Assembly: GCA_040901495.1 (NCBI GenBank)
Contig: JBBDYO010000051.1
Span: forward strand, 1-23,412
Direction of reading: 5' to 3'
Length of the DNA: 23,412 nucleotides
Origin: VRUE01 sp040901495
Lineage (GTDB): Bacteria; Actinomycetota; Thermoleophilia; Solirubrobacterales; 70-9
Both the position numbers and the translations under genes were made by a program. The notes beneath the pieces were generated by a model. That model did not search any database. It had not been told where the DNA came from and worked only from the letters and a program-made list of their open reading frames with translations. Positions 18,471 through 23,412 of this stretch are shown here, piece after piece. The first letter of the stretch is position 1. Each line of letters begins with the position of its first letter.

Positions 18471-18507
18471 TCCCGCAATGGTAAGCGCCAGGTAGGGTCG
18501 GAACCTA
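18471..18507. promoter_or_regulatory. 37-bp divergent promoter region between the M50 and M28 peptidase genes
   Basis: TACCAT (minus strand, plus coordinates 18478-18483) is 7 nt before the site-2 protease ATG, and TAGGGT (18493-18498) is 9 nt before the M28 GTG. Neither gene has a Shine-Dalgarno, so leaderless transcripts from both sides are likely. Confidence 0.4.
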
Positions 18508-19728
18508 GTGGCCTCCCCTCCGACGACCGAATCGAAGGCATCTCCCCAACTCGCCGAGGCCGACCAGGCCCGGCTGCGGGGGTGGCTCGAGGAACTGGAG
18601 CAGATCTACCGCCCCTCGGCATCCGAGGGCGAGCGCCGGGCCGCCGAGTGGCTTGTCGAACGCTTCGCCGAGCTGGGCGCCGAGGCGCGGATCGAGGCCG
18701 AGCCGGCTCACGGCACCTACTGGTGGCCGCTCGGGATCGGCGCGGCGCTGGGCGGAATCGGCGGACTGCTGACGCTGCGCGGGCGGCGGCTCCTCGGCGG
18801 AGCGCTCGCCGCGATCGGCGCCGCCGGAATGGTCTCCGACTACCCGCCCGGCAAACGGCTGCTCCGCAGACTGCTGCCGCGGCGCACCACCTACAACGTC
18901 GTCTGCGAGCTGGGCAATGCCGAGGCGGAGCGCACCATCGTCCTTATCGCCCACCACGACGCCGCCCACGCGGGCCTCGTCTTCCACCCCGCCTTGCCGA
19001 AAATCGCCGACCGGCTGGGGATGATCGAGAACAGCGACACCAGCCCGCCGCTGATGGCGCCGGTGGTGGGCGGCCCGATCCTCTCCGCACTCGGCGCCCT
19101 GACCGGTCGCCGCCTGCTCTCCAGGCTTGGGGTGCTGCTCGGCTTTGGCTCGGCCGCCGCGATGGCGGAGATTGGGCTCCGCAAGACCGTTCCCGGCGCC
19201 AACGACAACGGGACCTCGGTGGTGACGCTGCTCTCCCTCGCCGAGCGGCTGCTCGAGGACCCACCCGACTCGGTGCGGGTGATCCTCCTCTCCGCGGGCG
19301 CGGAGGAGTCGTTCAGCGAGGGGATGAAAGCGTTCGGCGAGCGCCACTTCCCCAACCTGCCGCGCGAGAGCACCTTCTTCCTCTGCCTCGAGGGGCTCGG
19401 CTCTCCGCACCTGCTCGTGCTCCGCGGCGAGGGCTTCCTGAAGATGTATGAGTACCCGCGGCGCTCGCTCGAGCTGATGGACGGCCTCGCGGAGGAGCTA
19501 GGCATCTGGCTCTACCCAAACCTGCGGCTGCGCAACGGGACCGACGGGCTGGAGTCGCTGGCCGCCGGCTATGAGACCGCGGTCCTCGCCGCCTGCAACG
19601 ACCTCAAGCAGCCGTCCTTCTACCACTGGCCCAACGACGTCTCCGAGAACGTCGACTTCGGCACCGTCTCCGACGCAATCCGCCTCAGCGAAGCGGCAAT
19701 CCGCCGCCTCGACCAGCGCTGGCTCTAA
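18508..19728 (+). CDS. M28-family zinc peptidase with internal hydrophobic segments
   Basis: A 406-residue M28 (aminopeptidase Y-like) metallopeptidase. Likely metal and catalytic residues are visible in order: H149 and D151 (AHHDAAH), D233 (GANDNGTS), E266-E267 (GAEESFSEG) and H373 (FYHWPNDVSENVD). The fifth position, normally Asp, is Glu295 in CLEGLGSP. Two hydrophobic stretches interrupt the N-terminal part (about 73-90 and 94-110) and two more lie between the first and second metal motifs (about 183-199 and 204-222), so the enzyme is probably membrane-associated, unusual for the soluble family core. No signal peptide is seen. The start is GTG. It may be only functionally unrelated to the divergent site-2 protease. 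Confidence 0.85.
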   Translation: MASPPTTESKASPQLAEADQARLRGWLEELEQIYRPSASEGERRAAEWLVERFAELGAEARIEAEPAHGTYWWPLGIGAALGGIGGLLTLRGRRLLGGALAAIGAAGMVSDYPPGKRLLRRLLPRRTTYNVVCELGNAEAERTIVLIAHHDAAHAGLVFHPALPKIADRLGMIENSDTSPPLMAPVVGGPILSALGALTGRRLLSRLGVLLGFGSAAAMAEIGLRKTVPGANDNGTSVVTLLSLAERLLEDPPDSVRVILLSAGAEESFSEGMKAFGERHFPNLPRESTFFLCLEGLGSPHLLVLRGEGFLKMYEYPRRSLELMDGLAEELGIWLYPNLRLRNGTDGLESLAAGYETAVLAACNDLKQPSFYHWPNDVSENVDFGTVSDAIRLSEAAIRRLDQRWL

Positions 19729-19737
19729 CCCGCCGAT

Positions 19738-19773
19738 GGGCCGATAAGTCCAGCCGTCCTGGACATTTCGGCC
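19738..19773. repeat. Hairpin between the M28 gene and sdhA
   Basis: GGGCCGA (19738-19744) pairs with TCGGCCC (19767-19773), then after a 3+3 internal mismatch GTCCAG (19748-19753) pairs with CTGGAC (19759-19764), loop CCGTC. It starts 9 bases after the M28 stop. No T tract follows, so termination is possible but not convincing; it could also be a regulatory site ahead of sdhA. Confidence 0.55.
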
Positions 19774-19836
19774 CGTCAGCATAGGAGCGCAATCCCGACT
19801 GCGGGGTCGGATTTTGCCTCTATAGAGTCCGCGCTC

Positions 19837-21525
19837 GTGCCTACTCATGACGTACTGGTGATCGGTGCCGGCCTCGCCGGACAGAGGGCCGCCCTGGCGG
19901 CGGCCGAGCAGGGCGTCTCAGTCGGGATCCTCAGCAAGGTCCACCCCGTCCGCTCACATTCCAACGCGGCGCAGGGCGGGATCAACGCGGCGCTCAATCC
20001 CGGCGACTCCTGGGAGTCGCACGCCTTCGACACGGTCAAGGGCTCCGACTACCTCGGCGACCAGGATGCGATCGCCGTGATGTGCGAAGAGGCGCCCGAG
20101 GAGATCCTTCACCTTGAGCACCTTGGCGTCACCTTCCACCGCAACGAGGAAGGCAAGCTCGGCACCCGCGCCTTCGGCGGCGCCTCCGCCGCCCGCACCT
20201 ACTACGTCGCCGACATCACCGGCCAGGCGATCATGCACGTCCTCTACGAGCAGCTGATGAAGCACTCCGACTCGGTCGCGCGCTATGAGGAGTGGTTCTG
20301 CACGGCGCTGGCGATGGATGAGCAGGGCGAGTGCTGCGGCGTCGTCACCCGCAACATCGCCGACGGCTCGACGGAGCTGTTCCGCGCCAAAGCGGTGATC
20401 CTCGCCTGCGGCGGCAACGGCCAGGCCTGGAAGCCGACCACCAACGCGCTGATCTGCACCGGCGACGGGATCTCGATGGCCTACCGGGTCGGGGCGAAGC
20501 TGATGGACATGGAGATGATCCAGTACCACCCGACGACGCTGGCGGGCAAGGGCTTCCTGATCACCGAGGGCGCCCGCGGCGAGGGCGCCCACCTGCTCAA
20601 CGCCAAGGGCGAGCGCTTCATGGAGCGCTACGCGCCGAACAAGATGGAGCTGGCCTCGCGCGACGTCGTCTCCCGCGCCGAGCAGACCGAGATCAACGAG
20701 GGCCGCGGCTTCCCCGACGGCACCGTCGCCCTCGACATCACGGTCGTGCCGCGCAAGCGCGTGCACGAGGCACTGCGCGAGATCGTCCTCGTCGGCCGCG
20801 ACTTCGCCGGCGTCGACATCACCAGGGAACCGATCCGCATCAAGCCCGGCAACCACTACACGATGGGCGGCGTCAAGACCGACGTCGACGGCCGCACCGA
20901 CATCCCCGGCCTCTACGCCGCCGGCGAGACCGCCTGCGTCTCGGTCCACGGCGGCAACCGGCTCGGCGCCAACTCGCTGCTCGACACGCTGATCTTCGGG
21001 CGCCGGTCCGGTGCGGACGCCGCGGGCCGCGCCAAGCGGATCGAGGGCTCGCGGCCGTCGCGCAAGGCGCTTGAGGACGAGGAGGCGATGATCGCCGACA
21101 TCGAATCGCGCGAGAAGGGCTCCGGCCGCCGCGTCTCGGAGATCAAGCTGGAGCTGGGCGAAACGATGGACGCGAAGGTCGCCGTCTTCCGCGACGAGGC
21201 CGGCATCCAGGAAGCGCTGGAGATCGTGCGTCGCCTCAAGGAGGAGGCCAAGTCCGCCTACATCGACGACAAGGGCAATGTCTTCAACCAGGACATCTTG
21301 GGGGCGATCGAGCTTGGCTACATGCTCGACAACGCCGAGTGCACCTGCATCGCCGCGCTGGAGCGCAAGGAGAGCCGCGGCGCCCAGTACAGAACCGACT
21401 TCCCGGAGCGCAACGACGAGGAGTGGCTCAAACACATCGACCTCCAGCAGGGAGACGACGGGCCGGAGATCTCATACTCAGAGGTGACGATCACCCAGTG
21501 GCAACCGGAAGCGAGGACTTACTAG
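19837..21525 (+). CDS. sdhA: Succinate dehydrogenase flavoprotein subunit
   Basis: A 562-residue flavoprotein that oxidises succinate to fumarate. The FAD-binding GAGLAG (10-15) is near the N-terminus and His41 (VRSHSNAAQGGIN) is the expected covalent FAD attachment site. Active-site stretches include YHPTTLAGKGFLITEGARGEG (split here as HPTTLAGKG and LITEGARGEG), the Arg in ELASRDVVSRA, NHYTMGGVKTD and the CVSVHGGNRLGANSLLD region. The C-terminal domain is complete. The start is GTG; TATAGA (19821-19826) lies 10 nt upstream with no Shine-Dalgarno. The stop codon overlaps the sdhB start by one base, and the third subunit gene follows, so all three are coupled. Confidence 0.97.
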   Translation: MPTHDVLVIGAGLAGQRAALAAAEQGVSVGILSKVHPVRSHSNAAQGGINAALNPGDSWESHAFDTVKGSDYLGDQDAIAVMCEEAPEEILHLEHLGVTFHRNEEGKLGTRAFGGASAARTYYVADITGQAIMHVLYEQLMKHSDSVARYEEWFCTALAMDEQGECCGVVTRNIADGSTELFRAKAVILACGGNGQAWKPTTNALICTGDGISMAYRVGAKLMDMEMIQYHPTTLAGKGFLITEGARGEGAHLLNAKGERFMERYAPNKMELASRDVVSRAEQTEINEGRGFPDGTVALDITVVPRKRVHEALREIVLVGRDFAGVDITREPIRIKPGNHYTMGGVKTDVDGRTDIPGLYAAGETACVSVHGGNRLGANSLLDTLIFGRRSGADAAGRAKRIEGSRPSRKALEDEEAMIADIESREKGSGRRVSEIKLELGETMDAKVAVFRDEAGIQEALEIVRRLKEEAKSAYIDDKGNVFNQDILGAIELGYMLDNAECTCIAALERKESRGAQYRTDFPERNDEEWLKHIDLQQGDDGPEISYSEVTITQWQPEARTY

Positions 21526-22670
21526 TGGCCGACTACACGATCAAAGTCCGCAGGTTCCAGCCCGAGAGCGGTGAGGGGCCCTACTGGGAGAAGTTCAACG
21601 TCGACCTCGAGCCATCTCTGTCGGTGCTCGACGCCCTGCTCCAGGCCAAGGACCGCGACGACGGCTCGCTCTCGGTCCGCTGCTCTTGCCGCGCCGCGAT
21701 CTGCGGCTCCTGCGGGATGAAGATCAACGGCCAGTCGGGGCTCGGCTGCAAGACCCAGATCGGCGAGGCTCAAGAACAAGCCGAGAAGGTGGCGAGCGTC
21801 GGCAGCGGCGACGGCACAATCGTGATCGAGCCGATGGGGAACATGCCCGTGATCAAGGACCTGATCACCGATATGGAGTCCACGCACTGGGCCAAGATCC
21901 GCCGCGTCACCCCCTGGCTCCTGCCCCACGGCGAGCCGCCCGAGCGCGAGTACGTCGTCGAGCCGGAGTCGATGATCGACATCACCCAGTCAATGGCCTG
22001 CATCCAGTGCGGCGCCTGCGTCTCCTCCTGCCTCTCGATGGAAGCCGACCCGGACTTCATCGGCCCGGCCGCCCTGGCCAAGGCCTACCGCTTCGTCGGC
22101 GACCCGCGCGACGCGGAGACCGTCGAGCGCCTGCACGACCTGGCCGATGACCCGCACGGGATCTACGACTGCACCCACTGCTTCAGCTGCATCGACGCCT
22201 GCCCGAAGGGCGTGGCGCCGATGGACCAGATCATGCGGCTGCGCCGCAAAGCCGGCGAGCAGGGAATCGAGGACCCCAACAGCGGCCACCACCACGAGCT
22301 CGCTTTCGTGAAGATCATCGAGAAGAAGGGGACCCTGGACGAGGTCGCCCTGCCGAGGGAGTCATTCACCTATGGCATCAAGGGCAAGCTGAAACCCAGC
22401 AAACGGGCGATCAAGGAAATCATCGGCGCGCTGCCGACGATCTTCCGCACGATCAGGCGGGGCAAGGTGCGCAGCAAGTGGATCGCCCCGCACCACAAGC
22501 TGCCCGGCGGCGCCCAGGACGAGGTGAAGGCGATCTACAAGCACGCCGAGGAGCACCGCGAGGAATTCAACCTGTACATCAAGGGTGAGGAGGGCGACGA
22601 GGACGTCGCCGTCGACGCCGGCCTCGAGAGCGCCGCTGCCGCCCCGACCGGCGAGGAGGCTTCACAGTGA
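21525..22670 (+). CDS. sdhB: Succinate dehydrogenase iron-sulfur subunit with extra cluster cysteine and long C-terminal tail
   Basis: A 381-residue protein, roughly 130 residues longer than classical SdhB. The N-terminal 2Fe-2S domain has Cys55, 60, 63 and 75. The first cubane motif is CIQCGACVSSC (Cys159, 162, 165, 169). The second, CTHCFSCIDACPKG (Cys216, 219, 222, 226), has a full C-x2-C-x2-C-x3-CP set, where the E. coli counterpart has Ile at the second position and holds 3Fe-4S; a second 4Fe-4S is therefore expected, as in type E enzymes. Residues 240-381 are a basic-then-acidic extension ending in an Ala-rich tail. The start is GTG in TAGTG overlapping the sdhA stop, with GAGGA 7 nt upstream. 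Confidence 0.95.
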   Translation: MADYTIKVRRFQPESGEGPYWEKFNVDLEPSLSVLDALLQAKDRDDGSLSVRCSCRAAICGSCGMKINGQSGLGCKTQIGEAQEQAEKVASVGSGDGTIVIEPMGNMPVIKDLITDMESTHWAKIRRVTPWLLPHGEPPEREYVVEPESMIDITQSMACIQCGACVSSCLSMEADPDFIGPAALAKAYRFVGDPRDAETVERLHDLADDPHGIYDCTHCFSCIDACPKGVAPMDQIMRLRRKAGEQGIEDPNSGHHHELAFVKIIEKKGTLDEVALPRESFTYGIKGKLKPSKRAIKEIIGALPTIFRTIRRGKVRSKWIAPHHKLPGGAQDEVKAIYKHAEEHREEFNLYIKGEEGDEDVAVDAGLESAAAAPTGEEASQ

Positions 22671-23412
22671 GCGAGCAGATCAAGGTCGCCTACTGGCCGG
22701 GCTGCGTCTCGCGCGGCTTCACCCCCGAGCTTCACGGCTCGATGGCGATCGTCGCCGAGAAGCTCGGGATCGAGCTGGTCGAACTGGACCGCGCCAACTG
22801 CTGCGGCGCCGGCGTGATCGCCGAGCACAATCAGGAGCTGGCCGACACGCTCAACGCCCGCACCTTCGCGCTCGCCCAGCAGACCGGGCTGGCGATGATG
22901 AACATCTGCTCGACCTGCCAGGGCGCCCAGTCGGAGTGCCAGCAGCGGCTCGACGCCGACTCCTCCTACCGCGCCCACATCAACGAGGTCCTCGGCGGCC
23001 AGGGCCTCGCCTACGAGAAGGGCAAGGACGGCTTCACCAACAAAAACTTCCTCTGGCTTCTGGTCGAGGACTACGGCCTCGACCGCCTCGCCGAGCAGGT
23101 CCAACGGCCGCTCTCCGGCCTGCGGGTCGGCCCTTTCTACGGCTGCTACGTGGTGCGGCCGAAGGAGCGCCTCGGCTACGACGAGTTCCCCGACCGCGAC
23201 ATCTACCTGGAGAAGGTGATCGAGGCGCTCGGCGGGGAGGTCGTCGAGTACGACGGCGCCCGCAAATGCTGCGGCTTCCCGGTGATCACGATGAACAAAG
23301 AGACCTCGCTAAAGCAGGCCGGCACCCACGTCGGCGACGCGATCGACGCCGGCGCCGACTGCCTCGTCACCCCCTGCCCGCTCTGCCACCTCAACCTCGA
23401 CATGCAGCAGCC
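22667..23412 (+). CDS. CCG-domain (HdrB/SdhE-like) succinate dehydrogenase partner, 3'-truncated by the window
   Basis: The first 248 codons of a protein carrying two CCG domains, each of the form C-x30-40-CCG-x30-40-C-x2-C: Cys13, Cys45-Cys46, Cys81 and Cys84 in the first; Cys160, Cys201-Cys202, Cys237 and Cys240 in the second. This resembles heterodisulfide reductase subunit B, SdhE of type E succinate dehydrogenases and GlpC C-terminal regions. Such proteins bind non-cubane Fe-S clusters and, in type E complexes, stand in for heme-containing membrane anchors, with attachment by amphipathic helices. It starts with GTG overlapping the sdhB TGA (GTGA), so the coupling is translational. The C-terminal end lies outside the window. 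No SdhC or SdhD is visible nearby. Confidence 0.85.
   Translation, partial: MSEQIKVAYWPGCVSRGFTPELHGSMAIVAEKLGIELVELDRANCCGAGVIAEHNQELADTLNARTFALAQQTGLAMMNICSTCQGAQSECQQRLDADSSYRAHINEVLGGQGLAYEKGKDGFTNKNFLWLLVEDYGLDRLAEQVQRPLSGLRVGPFYGCYVVRPKERLGYDEFPDRDIYLEKVIEALGGEVVEYDGARKCCGFPVITMNKETSLKQAGTHVGDAIDAGADCLVTPCPLCHLNLDMQQ

Noticed and set aside
19954..21435. 493-codon minus-strand frame opposite sdhA
   Set aside because: Antisense to sdhA, which has all active-site motifs; translation is Val/Ala/Asp/Arg-rich without domains.

Overview
The window is 23.4 kb of GC-rich chromosomal DNA with strong G/C bias at third codon positions, frequent GTG starts and short intergenic gaps. The gene set fits a high-GC actinobacterium: MmpL-type RND transporter, GT39-like membrane glycosyltransferase, Lon, a cysteine-rich CCG-domain succinate dehydrogenase partner, and an AT-hook/winged-helix basic protein. 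The class Thermoleophilia (Solirubrobacterales-like) is my best guess, but this is an inference without any database search. The region is mostly housekeeping. It has one probably acquired gene (Fic, 15991-17067) and several inverted-repeat structures between genes. No rRNA, tRNA, CRISPR array or transposase was found. No gap between genes exceeds 300 bp; the largest are 17068-17294 and 11333-11524.

Layout. 3-470 (+) is the 3' end of an SCP2-domain gene. It converges, across a 113-bp inverted-repeat element (471-583), on a minus-strand block: TetR regulator (4422-5030), MmpL/RND transporter (2054-4309) and amidase (598-2025), preceded by a small one-TM protein (5160-5597). Next on the minus strand come a GT-C glycosyltransferase (5716-7257) placed 3 bp after Lon (7261-9645), then Hsp20 (9806-10249) and a small four-cysteine protein (10380-10568). 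Divergent from these are a fatty-acid-2-hydroxylase-like enzyme (10706-11332) and a coiled-coil/AT-hook/winged-helix protein (11525-11908). The latter ends at a terminator hairpin that contains a 10-N assembly gap.

The central carbon block is icd (13041-14255) and mdh (12024-13010) on the minus strand, with an AidB-like acyl-CoA dehydrogenase (14282-15961) starting 26 bp away on the other strand. A class II Fic AMP-transferase (15991-17067, minus) with an AT-rich upstream region carrying five TTGACTA units follows. Then come a site-2 protease with CBS domains (17295-18470, minus), a membrane-associated M28 peptidase (18508-19728) and sdhA-sdhB-CCG subunit (19837 to the window end), whose reading frames overlap. 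The succinate dehydrogenase looks like the non-classical type E (SdhB with an extra cluster cysteine and a long C-terminal extension, plus an HdrB-like subunit) and, with icd and mdh, gives three TCA-cycle functions within 12 kb.

Window-wide, many genes at the head of a transcription unit lack a Shine-Dalgarno and instead have a TAnnnT-like -10 box about 6-10 nt before the start codon. Genes internal to operons (mdh, sdhB) have clear Shine-Dalgarno sequences. This suggests leaderless transcription is common here. I found no clearly new multi-gene system. The best candidates for something undescribed are the Fic iteron region, the basic AT-hook/winged-helix protein, the small four-Cys protein and the unexplained inverted repeats.
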